A DNA stretch of 64,000 nucleotides from Saccharospirillum alexandrii (lineage in GTDB: Bacteria; Pseudomonadota; Gammaproteobacteria; Pseudomonadales; Natronospirillaceae), in assembly GCF_004000275.1 (NCBI RefSeq), contig NZ_RCIP01000002.1, positions 310,283 to 374,282 of the forward strand, in the 5' to 3' direction. Made by a program: the position numbers and the translations under genes. Below, piece after piece: positions 34,845 to 44,700 of this stretch. Under the pieces are notes generated by a model. The model had not been told where the DNA came from, did not search any database, and saw nothing but the letters and a program-made list of their open reading frames with translations. The first letter of the stretch is position 1, and each line of letters opens with the position of its first letter.

Positions 34845-35858
34845 GCGCAGCGAACTGCCTCGAACGATCAGCTCCGGGCTGAACACTTTGTGTTCGGCCT
34901 CGGAGCGCCCTTCAATGCGGCTCAGCAGCAACTGAGCCGCAGCTACCCCGAGTTTATAGCCAGGCTGGTTCAGGCTACTCAGGCCAAAGGGCCGAAGCTG
35001 ATCATCGTAGGTGTTGTCATAACCGACGACAGCGATGTCTTCAGGAATGCGCAGCCCAATCTCCGCGGCCGCAACAAACACCTGAGTTGCCACCATATCA
35101 CTCCAGCAAAAGAGGCCATCCGGCCGATCCGGTTTTAGCAGTAATTCCCTGATCAGCGTTTCCGTCGAAGCGGCATCGAAAAAGCCGTGCACAATGGCAT
35201 CAGATGGACGCTTATTCAGCCCACCCATAGCTTCAATAAAGCCGAGCTCACGCTGCTGAATAACGTTGGAAACACCAGGCTCAGGCAACGCCTGACTGAG
35301 CATCACAATGTTATGACACCCCTGTTCAATCAGGTGCCGAACAGCGACCCGGGCACCTAGTTTGTCATCGAAGTTAACCGTGTCGAAGGCATCCTCATCG
35401 GGGTGGTGGTGGGCAATAATGCAGGTTGGAACCTCGCGCGCAAACTGTTCAATTTTCTCGCCCGGCAGCCGCGGGGCAACCATAATCAAACCGTCCATCT
35501 GACGGTCTATCATGGCATTGATCAGAGCGGTTTCGAGCGGTTCAGTAGACTGCCCCACCCCCAGCAAAGGCTGAAAGCCGCTACCCTCCAGGCCCTTGAA
35601 AATACCGTCGAAAATGGTCGGCAGGTAGGGGTTGCGCAAGTCATTTTGCAACAGGCCAATAGTAAAGGTCTTGCCTCTTAACCCGCGTGCGGCGCTGTGC
35701 GGGCGGTAGCCGAGCTTTTGCATCGACGCCTGCACTTTTTCCCGCATGCGCTCGCTCACCCCGTAGGAATTACGCAGCACCTTGGAGACCGCAGCTACCG
35801 AGACATCGGCATCTTCAGCAACGGTGCGGATGGTGACCCGTTTAGCGCGCCCGGTCAT
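34830..35858 (-). CDS. LacI-family regulator of rhamnoside genes
   Basis: The ~342-residue LacI protein has an N-terminal helix-turn-helix ('TIRTVAEDADVSVAAVSKVL'), a hinge ('YRPHSAARGLRG') and a sugar-binding domain. It is divergent to the GH78 gene and probably represses it by binding the palindrome at 35963-35982. ATG at 35858 has GAGG six bases upstream; the in-frame ATG at 35870 has none. Confidence 0.85.
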   Translation of the reverse strand: MTGRAKRVTIRTVAEDADVSVAAVSKVLRNSYGVSERMREKVQASMQKLGYRPHSAARGLRGKTFTIGLLQNDLRNPYLPTIFDGIFKGLEGSGFQPLLGVGQSTEPLETALINAMIDRQMDGLIMVAPRLPGEKIEQFAREVPTCIIAHHHPDEDAFDTVNFDDKLGARVAVRHLIEQGCHNIVMLSQALPEPGVSNVIQQRELGFIEAMGGLNKRPSDAIVHGFFDAASTETLIRELLLKPDRPDGLFCWSDMVATQVFVAAAEIGLRIPEDIAVVGYDNTYDDQLRPFGLSSLNQPGYKLGVAAAQLLLSRIEGRSEAEHKVFSPELIVRGSSLRSDDT

Positions 35859-35932
35859 GCAGAACCTCATTCATCCAAATGACACCTTATGATCAGTTGT
35901 GATTGATAGTAACGTTTTTTGACATTTTCTTC

Positions 35933-35960
35933 TTGCAATTCAATCGGCGATGACTAGTAT
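35933..35960 (+). promoter_or_regulatory. Promoter of the rhamnoside operon
   Basis: TTGCAA (35933-35938) and TAGTAT (35955-35960) are 16 bp apart, with the operator palindrome immediately downstream. Confidence 0.45.
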
Positions 35961-35962
35961 AG

Positions 35963-35982
35963 TTTGTAGAACGTTATACAAA
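35963..35982. promoter_or_regulatory. LacI-type operator
   Basis: TTTGTAGAACGTTATACAAA is a 20-bp near-perfect palindrome centred on CG, as LacI-family operators are. It overlaps the start of transcription from the promoter just upstream. A second AACGTT lies at 35911-35916 nearer the regulator gene. Confidence 0.65.
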
Positions 35983-36040
35983 AACAAAACAAAGGCCGAC
36001 GACTGGTTTTTCCCGTCGGCAGTAACGGAGACAATGCTTC

Positions 36041-38371
36041 ATGACCGCACCCGCTCAGTCGGTAAGCCCGGCATTTCTGCATGCCCAAATGATTCAGCCC
36101 GGCACCGATGCCGGTGTTGGCAGCCCAGCGCCTTTCCTGAGCACAGAATTCGAACTGGCCGACCAACCCGCACAAGACACCCAGCTGTTGATAACCGCAC
36201 TCGGCCTCTACCGCTGCTTCATCAACGGCAAGCGCGTGGGGAGCGACCTGTTAACCCCCGGTTGGACAGCGTATGACCTTCGCCTTAGCTACCAGACCTA
36301 TTCAGTAGCCGACCTGCTTAAGCCAGGCACCAACCACATCGAAATCTGGTTGGCAGATGGCTGGCTGCGCTCACAGATGATGTGGGGAGATGTGGCACTG
36401 TTCAATACCTGGGGCGACAAGCTCGCCGCCATGGCTGAAATTCGCACCGCGGATGATCAACTTCTGGTGGCAACCAATGACCGCTGGAAATCCGGTCTGA
36501 CCGCCATTCAGAAAAGCGGGATTTATCTGGGTGAGCACTTTGACGCTCGGGCCACAACGTTGGAAGCAACCCAGGGTGTTAATGTTTTAGGTTTCGACAG
36601 CTCAATCCTGATGTCGCAGGAAACAACACCGGTCAGAGAATTGAAGCCATTCAAAGCAGCAAATCAGTGGCATGACAGCGACGGCCGGTTGATTGTCGAC
36701 TTTGGTCAGAACCTTGCGGGCTATGTCCGTTTCACTGTCGAGGCGCAGCCCGGTGACGAAGTTCTCATCGAACATTCTGAGATCGTCGGCCCGAATCGTG
36801 AGTTCGATAACCGCAATTACCGAACGGCAGCGGCAGAAATACGCTACACCTGTAAGGGCGTCGGCGCTGAGCAATATCAACCTCATTTTACCTTTATGGG
36901 ATACCGCTATGCGCGGGTAACGCTCAGTGGCAAAGCGAAGCTCACGAGTATTGAATCTGTTCCCATCAGTTCCATACAACACCAGACTGGTACCTTCGAA
37001 TGCGGCCAACCGCTGGTCAACCGATTGGTTGAAAATACGATCTGGTCACAGCGCTCTAACTTCATTGAAGCACCAACCGATTGCCCACAACGGGATGAAC
37101 GCCTCGGCTGGACGGGGGATGCCCAGGTATTCGCCCCGACCGCCTGCTTCCTTCACGACAGCCATACCTTTTTGAGCAAGTGGCTTAACGACGTGTTGGT
37201 TGAACAAACCACCGAAGGCGCCATCCCGCACACGGTCCCCAACCCGGTACGGCGAGATAACTCCAAGATGCCCAACTTCGCCGGCAGCACCGGCTGGGGC
37301 GATGTCATCCACGTACTGCCACTCACGCTCTGGGACCACTACGGCGACCGCTCCGCGCTGGAGCGCAGCTTCCCCGCCATGTTGCGCTGGATCGATTTCG
37401 TATGGTCGATCAGCGATGGGCCCATCGTTCGACCACCCCGCAATTGGTCAGAGCGGGGGTTTTCATTCGGTGACTGGCTACAGCCTTCCGGGCCGACCGA
37501 CAAACCGCATGCCACCATGGGTGATGATGCGGCTGCAACCATCTATCTCTATATCGCCTTAACCAATACGGCCAGGGTTGCTCGCCTGTTGGGAAACACT
37601 GATACCGAACACCAATTGCTTGCACAAGCGGAGCAAGTGAAATTGGCATTCGCCGAAGAATTCATTACACCGTCCGGACGCATTGCCTACAACGACCAAA
37701 CCTCCTACGCCCTGGCGATCCAGCACAATCTGGTGCCCGAGCAACATTGGGCTGCAGTCAAAGGGTACTTTGTCGATGCCATTCACCGCACCGGAAAAAC
37801 CATCGGCACCGGTTTCATTGGCACGCCAGCGCTGCTGCCAGCGCTGATAAAAATTGGCGAGCTCGAGCTGGCTTCTGAATTATTTCTCCAGGAATCGGTA
37901 CCTGGCTGGCTCTACCAGGTGAAGCAGGGTGCCACCACCATCTGGGAACGCTGGGACGCCATTCGCGAAGACGGCACCGCCTTCTCGCCGGATATGAACT
38001 CCTACAACCACTATGCCTATGGCGCCGTATGCCAGTGGCTGTTCGAAGGTGTTGCGGGTATTCGCCCTGCTGAAGACCAGCCCGGTTTTAAAGCGATCGA
38101 ATTCACACCGGTCATTTTGCCGACGCTGGGTCCGGTTCATGCCAGCTACCAGGCGCACATTGGATTGATCAGCGCCGCCTGGTCGGTTGAGGGTGACCGA
38201 GTAACCTACACCATTGAAATACCGCAAGGTGCCACGGGTCGTTTCTCCCAACCAGAACCGATCAGCGATGTGCAGTGCAACGGTCAACCTGCTTCATTGG
38301 CAGACCTGGCCGAACTCGGTGCGGGTCAGCACCGAATTACCTATCGGATGCAACGCCTGCTGCCTGACTGA
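36041..38371 (+). CDS. Alpha-L-rhamnosidase, GH78
   Basis: The 776-residue protein has the GH78 layout: N-terminal beta-sandwich domains (with 'GLYRCFINGKRVG' near 53), an (alpha/alpha)6 barrel and a C-terminal beta domain. 'DCPQRDERLGWTGD' (about 347-360, acid Glu353) and 'GATTIWERWD' (about 630-639, base Glu636) carry the catalytic residues. There is no signal peptide, so it hydrolyses rhamnosides inside the cell, after uptake by the transporter encoded next. Rhamnose released would feed the rha genes. CGGAG lies before the ATG. Confidence 0.9.
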   Translation: MTAPAQSVSPAFLHAQMIQPGTDAGVGSPAPFLSTEFELADQPAQDTQLLITALGLYRCFINGKRVGSDLLTPGWTAYDLRLSYQTYSVADLLKPGTNHIEIWLADGWLRSQMMWGDVALFNTWGDKLAAMAEIRTADDQLLVATNDRWKSGLTAIQKSGIYLGEHFDARATTLEATQGVNVLGFDSSILMSQETTPVRELKPFKAANQWHDSDGRLIVDFGQNLAGYVRFTVEAQPGDEVLIEHSEIVGPNREFDNRNYRTAAAEIRYTCKGVGAEQYQPHFTFMGYRYARVTLSGKAKLTSIESVPISSIQHQTGTFECGQPLVNRLVENTIWSQRSNFIEAPTDCPQRDERLGWTGDAQVFAPTACFLHDSHTFLSKWLNDVLVEQTTEGAIPHTVPNPVRRDNSKMPNFAGSTGWGDVIHVLPLTLWDHYGDRSALERSFPAMLRWIDFVWSISDGPIVRPPRNWSERGFSFGDWLQPSGPTDKPHATMGDDAAATIYLYIALTNTARVARLLGNTDTEHQLLAQAEQVKLAFAEEFITPSGRIAYNDQTSYALAIQHNLVPEQHWAAVKGYFVDAIHRTGKTIGTGFIGTPALLPALIKIGELELASELFLQESVPGWLYQVKQGATTIWERWDAIREDGTAFSPDMNSYNHYAYGAVCQWLFEGVAGIRPAEDQPGFKAIEFTPVILPTLGPVHASYQAHIGLISAAWSVEGDRVTYTIEIPQGATGRFSQPEPISDVQCNGQPASLADLAELGAGQHRITYRMQRLLPD

Positions 38372-38433
38372 CGAGCAGAGTGTCAAACAGCATTCACTTA
38401 AAACAACCACAAAAAAAGCAATAGAGGTGACTC

Positions 38434-39723
38434 ATGAAAACGACAAGAACGTTCCGCAGCCTGAGCCTGGCTCTTCCTGCCTTTATCGGGGCAACGGCGA
38501 TTGCCTCGTCCCATGATCCGGTTGAGCTCAGTCTGCTGAGTGACAACTCACCCAACAGCGTGGCCGTTGCCAATGCCCTGGTTGCCGCTTATCAGGAGCG
38601 AAACCCCAACGTAGAGATCAGTGTGGAAATTCGCCCGGGTGGCTCGGAAGGGGACAACATTGTTCGAACCCGACTGGCCACCGGCAGCATGACCGACCTG
38701 TTTATCTATAATTCAGGCTCGCTGATGCAGGCGTTGAATCCGTCCAGAACCCTGGTTGATCTGAGCGATGAGGACTTTATGGAACGGATCTCGCCATCCT
38801 ATCAGTCCGTTGTCGCTCAGGGTGAAGGCGTTTACGGTGTTCCGTTCGAGGCTGGCATGGGTGGTGGCATTTTCTACAACCGGGGATTGTACGAAGAGCT
38901 CGACCTGGAGGTCCCCACTACCTGGGACGCCTTCATGGAAAATAATGCCATCATTGACGCGCAAACGGATGTTGCACCGGTCATTGGTACCTTTGGTGAA
39001 ACCTGGACAGCCCAGCTGTTCTTCCTCGCAGACTTTTATAATGTGCAGCAGCAAGACCCCGACTTTGCCGAGGAATTCACGGCGGGAAATCGGCAGTTTG
39101 CCAACAGTGAAGCAGCCCTGAACAGCTTCAGACGCATTCAGGAAGTTCACGAGGCCGGCTACTTTAACAGCGATTATGAATCCGCCGGTTACGAAGACGG
39201 CTTGCGCATGCTGGTCGAGGGTGAGGGTGCGCACTACCCCATGCTGACGTTCGCTGTCTCGGCAATGCTCGATAACTTCGGTGAAGAGAGCGTCGAAAAC
39301 ATCGGATTTTTTGCCCAGCCTGGAGACGACGGCAATGGCTTGACGGTCTGGATGCCCGGTTCGATGTACATCGCCAATACCAGTGACCACACCGATGAAG
39401 CAAAAGACTTTCTGGCGTTCGTTGCCAGCACAGAAGGCTGTGAAGCCATTGTCGAGACTATCGGCGCCGCAGGCCCCTTCCTGATCGAAACCTGTGGTTT
39501 GCCCGACACAGTGCCCCAGCCGGTCGCGGATATGCTGGTCTACTTCCAGGATTCAGACCGCAACGCACCGGCTCTGGAATTCCTGTCGCCGGTCAAGGGA
39601 CCGTCGCTGGAACAAATCATGGTAGAAATTGGCTCCGGCTTCCGTGATGCACAATCCGGCGCAGAGCTCTATGATCGGGATGTGAGCCGTCAGGCCCGCC
39701 AACTCGGATTGTCTGGCTGGTAA
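38434..39723 (+). CDS. Rhamnoside-binding protein, CUT1
   Basis: The 429-residue extracellular solute-binding protein (MalE/UgpB type) has a signal peptide (about 1-26) and segments 'NPNVEISVEIRPGGSEGDN' and 'YGVPFEAGMGGGIFYNRGLY' typical of family 1 sugar binders. It probably binds a rhamnose-containing oligosaccharide or glycoside, judging from the GH78 gene before it. GAGG precedes the ATG. Confidence 0.85.
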   Translation: MKTTRTFRSLSLALPAFIGATAIASSHDPVELSLLSDNSPNSVAVANALVAAYQERNPNVEISVEIRPGGSEGDNIVRTRLATGSMTDLFIYNSGSLMQALNPSRTLVDLSDEDFMERISPSYQSVVAQGEGVYGVPFEAGMGGGIFYNRGLYEELDLEVPTTWDAFMENNAIIDAQTDVAPVIGTFGETWTAQLFFLADFYNVQQQDPDFAEEFTAGNRQFANSEAALNSFRRIQEVHEAGYFNSDYESAGYEDGLRMLVEGEGAHYPMLTFAVSAMLDNFGEESVENIGFFAQPGDDGNGLTVWMPGSMYIANTSDHTDEAKDFLAFVASTEGCEAIVETIGAAGPFLIETCGLPDTVPQPVADMLVYFQDSDRNAPALEFLSPVKGPSLEQIMVEIGSGFRDAQSGAELYDRDVSRQARQLGLSGW

Positions 39724-39818
39724 ATCCTAACCCGGCAATATTCTGACCTCGCTCACGCTGATCGACACTCCCGGTCAGTGTGAGCCCCAACTCCGGGGTT
39801 CTTGCAGTGGACACCATT

Positions 39819-40718
39819 ATGAATCGGCACAAGCCAGACGTCCGTATACGAAAGACCAAGTCTGTCAGCATTCAGTCCTATTATCCGATGTGGTTCTTCT
39901 TACCCGCCGGCATGATTTATGGGCTGATGTTTCTTGTGCCGACCGTTGCCTCTTTCTATTTCAGCATGACCCATTGGACGCTGTTTGATCAGCGATTCAT
40001 CGGCCTGGACAATTATCGTGAATTTTTTAATGAACCCTTCCTGTTGAAAGGGCTAATCAACACCTTTCTGTTTGGCTTTACCACCTCCGCCGGCAAGGTT
40101 GTGTTGGGCATGGCCCTGGCCGTCCTGCTGACTTCGAATATTTATTTCAGAGGACTGCTAAGATCCATGGTCTTTTTTCCGGTACTGGTCAGCACCATCG
40201 GTATCGGCATTACCTTCACCATGCTGATGGATCCCAACAGCGGTCTTATCAATCAAGCGCTCGCAGCCATCGGCGTCGACGGACCCCGCTGGCTGATAGA
40301 CCCTGACCTGGCCATTTTCTCGGTCGCTCTGGTTGAAATCTGGCGGGGCGTTGGCCTGGCAACATTGATCATGATCGCCGGTCTTGCCGCCATTCCAACG
40401 GACTTTTACGAAGCAGCCCGGCTCGATGGCGCGACAGCCTGGCAGCAGTTCTGGAGAATCACACTGCCCCTGTCCAGGCCTGCCATTGCTACTGTAACCA
40501 CGCTAAGCCTGATTGATGGTTTACGTACTTTCGACCTCGTCTGGGCCATGACACGGGGCGGCCCCGGGTTTGCTTCTGACGTGCTGGCGTCGGTAATCTA
40601 CAAGCAATACCAGGCTGGCTTTTACGGACTCTCTACCGCTGGCAACGTGATCCTGTTTGTAGTGATTGCGGTGGTGGCGTTACCGATCGTGGCTTACCTC
40701 AACCGGGAGGAGCGTTAA
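39819..40718 (+). CDS. CUT1 permease, MalF type
   Basis: The ~299-residue permease has six membrane helices and the EAA loop 'YEAARLDGATAWQQFWRITLP' near residue 205-225 that docks to the ATPase. The frame opens at a GTG at 39780; ATG at 39819 is preferred but neither has a clear ribosome-binding site, so the start is uncertain. Confidence 0.85.
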   Translation: MNRHKPDVRIRKTKSVSIQSYYPMWFFLPAGMIYGLMFLVPTVASFYFSMTHWTLFDQRFIGLDNYREFFNEPFLLKGLINTFLFGFTTSAGKVVLGMALAVLLTSNIYFRGLLRSMVFFPVLVSTIGIGITFTMLMDPNSGLINQALAAIGVDGPRWLIDPDLAIFSVALVEIWRGVGLATLIMIAGLAAIPTDFYEAARLDGATAWQQFWRITLPLSRPAIATVTTLSLIDGLRTFDLVWAMTRGGPGFASDVLASVIYKQYQAGFYGLSTAGNVILFVVIAVVALPIVAYLNREER

Positions 40719-40719
40719 G

Positions 40720-41547
40720 ATGATTGCGCCACGTAAACTAACGGTTTCAGTACTGGCCTACAGCGGTGCCCTGCTCTTTTTTGTCGTACCCTTTCTGTTT
40801 ATTGGGTTGACGGCCGTCAAGTCTCGCCAACAGGCGTCTCTGCTAGACCTTTCCTGGCCCACTCAATGGCAACTCTGGGAAAACCTTACGGCGGTTATTG
40901 AAGCGCGGGATTACATGATGATTCAAGCGTTCATCAACAGCGCCATCATCACCGTCGCCAGTGTAACCCTGATCGTTGTATTTTCGGCCATGGTAGGTTT
41001 CGTGCTTAATCGTCGAAAAACCTCCTGGAACAAGATGATTGGCTTTCTGGTACTCAGCGGGCTGATGATACCACCTGCCATCGTGCCCACTATCTGGATG
41101 CTGCAGCAACTGGGTATTTTCAGAACATTACACAGCATGGTGCTGATCGAAGTGGCCTACAACATTTCCTTCGGCATCATCCTGTACCGGGCGTTTTTCT
41201 CGACCATACCGAGGGATCTTGATGAAGCAGCCATTATGGATGGCGCCGGGCCGCTGACGCTGTTTTTCAAAGTTATGATGCCATTACTAAAACCGGTGAC
41301 AGTAACCTGCATAGTCGTCCAGTCAGTGGTGATTTTTAACGACTTTGTTCACCCCCTCTACTACCTGCCCGGAGATGACAACGTCACCATCCAGCTCACG
41401 CTGTATAACTTCCAGAGCATGTTTAATACAGCCTATAACCTGCTGTTTATGAACATACTGGTGATTACAGTTCCCATGCTGATCGTATTTTTGATTTTTA
41501 ATCGTCAGATAGTGTCCGGTATGACGTCAGGTGCCATCAAAGGCTGA
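40720..41547 (+). CDS. CUT1 permease, MalG type
   Basis: The 275-residue permease has six helices and the EAA loop 'DEAAIMDGAGPLTLFFKVMM' near 168-187. ATG at 40720 follows GGAGGAG by 7 nt and starts one base after the previous stop. The operon ends in a strong terminator without any ATPase gene; a shared MsmK/MalK-type ATPase must be encoded elsewhere. Confidence 0.87.
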   Translation: MIAPRKLTVSVLAYSGALLFFVVPFLFIGLTAVKSRQQASLLDLSWPTQWQLWENLTAVIEARDYMMIQAFINSAIITVASVTLIVVFSAMVGFVLNRRKTSWNKMIGFLVLSGLMIPPAIVPTIWMLQQLGIFRTLHSMVLIEVAYNISFGIILYRAFFSTIPRDLDEAAIMDGAGPLTLFFKVMMPLLKPVTVTCIVVQSVVIFNDFVHPLYYLPGDDNVTIQLTLYNFQSMFNTAYNLLFMNILVITVPMLIVFLIFNRQIVSGMTSGAIKG

Positions 41548-41578
41548 CATCAATCGCATCAGTTTGTGATTGACCTTT

Positions 41579-41613
41579 GCGCCATGGCTCTCCGGCTGCC
41601 ATGGCGCCTTTTT
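41579..41613 (+). terminator. Terminator of the rhamnoside operon
   Basis: GCGCCATGGC and GCCATGGCGC form a perfect 10-bp stem around a 9-nt loop and are followed by CTTTTT. It lies 32 bp after the last permease gene. Confidence 0.88.
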
Positions 41614-41700
41614 ACGCTTTCGATCCACGAACATCCAACACCCCACCTTGGTCGTATCCGTTAGCTCCTTTATAGTGTGTTACCCCTTACCACAACCCGG

Positions 41701-44700
41701 ATGCCAAACCCCATGCCCCACGACACCCTCCGCCTGCGCGGCGCGCGCCAGAACAACCTGAAAAACCTGGATCTGGACATTCCGCTGGGCGAACTGGTGG
41801 TCGTCACCGGGGTAAGTGGTTCAGGCAAGTCGACCCTGGCGTTCGACACCATCTACGCCGAGGGCCAGCGCCGCTACGTTGAAACCTTCTCAACCTATGC
41901 CCGTCAGTTTCTGGACCGGATGGATAAGCCCGCGGTCGATAGCATTGAGGGCATACCGCCAGCAATCGCTATCGAACAGAGCAACACGGTGCGAACCTCC
42001 CGCTCCACCGTGGGCACCATGACCGAGTTGAACGACTACCTGAAACTGCTGTTTGCCCGCCTGGCGCACCTGTATTGCCAGAGCTGTGGGCGGGAAGTGG
42101 TCAGCGATACGCCGCAAAGCATCGTGAGCGCTCTGTACCGGGATGGGTCTGCAGGGCAACGACTGATGGTGTGCATTCCACTGCACGTGCCAGAGCGGTT
42201 AAGCGATGACGAGGTATCGCAACTGCTGAACCAGCAGGGCTATGCCCGCATCCATCGGCGCGAGGGCGACCGGGTGGAAGTGGTACAGGACCGTTTGAAA
42301 CTGACTGAAGATAACCGCAGCCGGCTGACCGAAGCCGTCGAAACGGCGTTGCGTTACGGCAAAGGCCATGTGCTGGTTTACCCGATGGACGATGCCCGGG
42401 AGACCGGTAAGCCTGAGCGCTTCTCCAGCCACCACCACTGCGCCCAGTGCGATATCGACTACCCGGAACCCAGCCCCAGCCAGTTTTCCTTCAACTCACC
42501 CATCGGCGCCTGCGACAGCTGCCGGGGGTTCGGCCGCATCATCGGTGTCGACTATGGCCTGGTGATCCCCGATGAGCGCAAGAGCCTGAAAGGCGGTGCT
42601 ATCAAACCCATTCAGACGCCGGCTTACGAAGAAGTGCAGCGCGATCTGATGCGTTACGCCAAAAAAAGGGGCATTCCCATCGATACGCCCTGGGCCGAAC
42701 TCGGTGACGACCACAAAGCCTGGGTAATAGAGGGCGAAGGCGACTGGGACCAGGGTGTGTGGTATGGCGTACAGGAATTTTTCAACTGGCTGGAGAGCAA
42801 AGCCTACAAGATGCACATTCGAGTGCTGCTCTCCAAATACCGTTCCTACACCTCCTGCCCCAGTTGCAACGGCGCACGTTTGAAGCCCGCTTCACTCTGG
42901 TGGCGGGTTGGCTCGTTGAAGGCCGCAGAGCAAGCATTGGCGGGCCAACCCCGTTTCGTTCCTGCTGGATCCAAGCTGAAGCACGATACGTTTCAGCACC
43001 TGCCTGGCCTCAACATCGCCGATATGATGCAACTGCCGCTGTCGCGTTGTGCCAACTTCTTTGAGCAACTGGCTAACACCGATACCGACGAACCGACGCA
43101 ACTGCTGCTGACCGAGATTCGCTCGCGCCTGGGCTATCTGTGCGAAGTCGGTCTGGATTACCTGACGCTGGATCGTCAGTCCCGGACACTGAGCGGTGGC
43201 GAAGTACAGCGCATTAACCTGACTACGGCGCTCGGAACTTCCCTGGTCAACACCCTCTTCGTGCTGGACGAACCCAGCACCGGTCTGCACCCCCGTGATA
43301 TTCAGCGTCTGGTCACGGTACTGCACCGGCTGCGCGATGCGGACAATTCATTGCTCGTGGTCGAGCATGACCCTCAGGTGATACTGGCTGCCGATCGCAT
43401 TCTCGATATTGGCCCCGGGCCTGGAAAAGCGGGCGGTAACATCGAGTTCTTTGGCACGCCCAAGGCGCTGTTTCGGCGCAAGAACAACCTCACTGCGCGC
43501 TACCTGAATGGCACTGATCAGGTCAGCACCGCACCCGTTGCAACGAGTCAAACGACTGAATCCGCCATCGTCATTAACGGCGCACGCGAACATAACCTGA
43601 AAAACATCGATGTCCGCATTCCTCTCGGCCAATTGGTCTGCCTGACCGGCGTCAGCGGTTCCGGTAAATCCACGCTCATGCGCCAGATACTGTACCCGGC
43701 CATTCTCAAGCACCAGGGCGAGCAAACCGAAGCCCCGGGCGCACATGACAGCATCGACGGCCTGGAGCATATCAACCGGGTGGTGATGGTAGACCAAAGC
43801 CCCATCGGCAAAACCACCCGTTCAACACCGGCGACCTACGTTGGTGCCTTCGACACCATTCGCAAGCGTTTCGTCGCCACCCCTTTGGCCAAAGAACGCG
43901 GTTACACGCCGGGCACCTTCAGTTTCAACTCCGGCCAGGGACGCTGCCCCACCTGCCAAGGCAATGGTTTTGAGCATGTGGAAATGCAGTTCTTAAGCGA
44001 CGTTTATTTGCGCTGCCCGGACTGCAATGGCAAACGCTTCCGCGACGAGATTCTGGAGGTCAAACTCCTGCCCGGTTCGACCGACACTGCACGCTCAAAC
44101 GCCGTGTCGATTGCCGATGTGCTGGCGATGACCGTGGCCGAAGCGCTGGACTTTTTCAAAGACGAAACCGACATTCAGCGCAGCCTGCAACCCCTGGCCG
44201 ATGTGGGCCTTAACTACCTGCAACTGGGCCAGGCCGTGCCTACCCTGAGTGGCGGCGAAGCCCAGCGTCTGAAGCTGGCCGGACACCTGGCAACTACCGG
44301 CACCAAGGGCAAGGAACGGGAGCACACGCTCTTCCTGTTCGATGAACCCACCACCGGCCTGCACTTTGCCGACATCGCCACGCTGATGGCGGCTTTCCGG
44401 CAGTTGCAGGCGGCGGGCCACTCCTTGTTAGTGATTGAACACAACCTGGATGTGATGCGCGCGTCGGACTGGCTCATCGACATCGGCCCCGAAGGTGGCG
44501 ATGCCGGTGGCGACTTGCTAGTCACTGGCACCCCGGCCCAGGTGATGACCAGCAACACCGGCTACACCGCCCTGGCGTTGCAGGACTATGAATTGTCTCT
44601 GGCTCAAGGTGACAAGGGCGTTGCGGAAATCGCCGCCACCTATTCAGCTCGAGTGAAACAGTCGGCTGACAACACCATCCGCGTTCACCATGCCCGGGAA

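Noticed and set aside
36598-37009. Minus-strand frames inside the GH78 gene
   Set aside because: They are shadows of a complete GH78 gene with both catalytic motifs.
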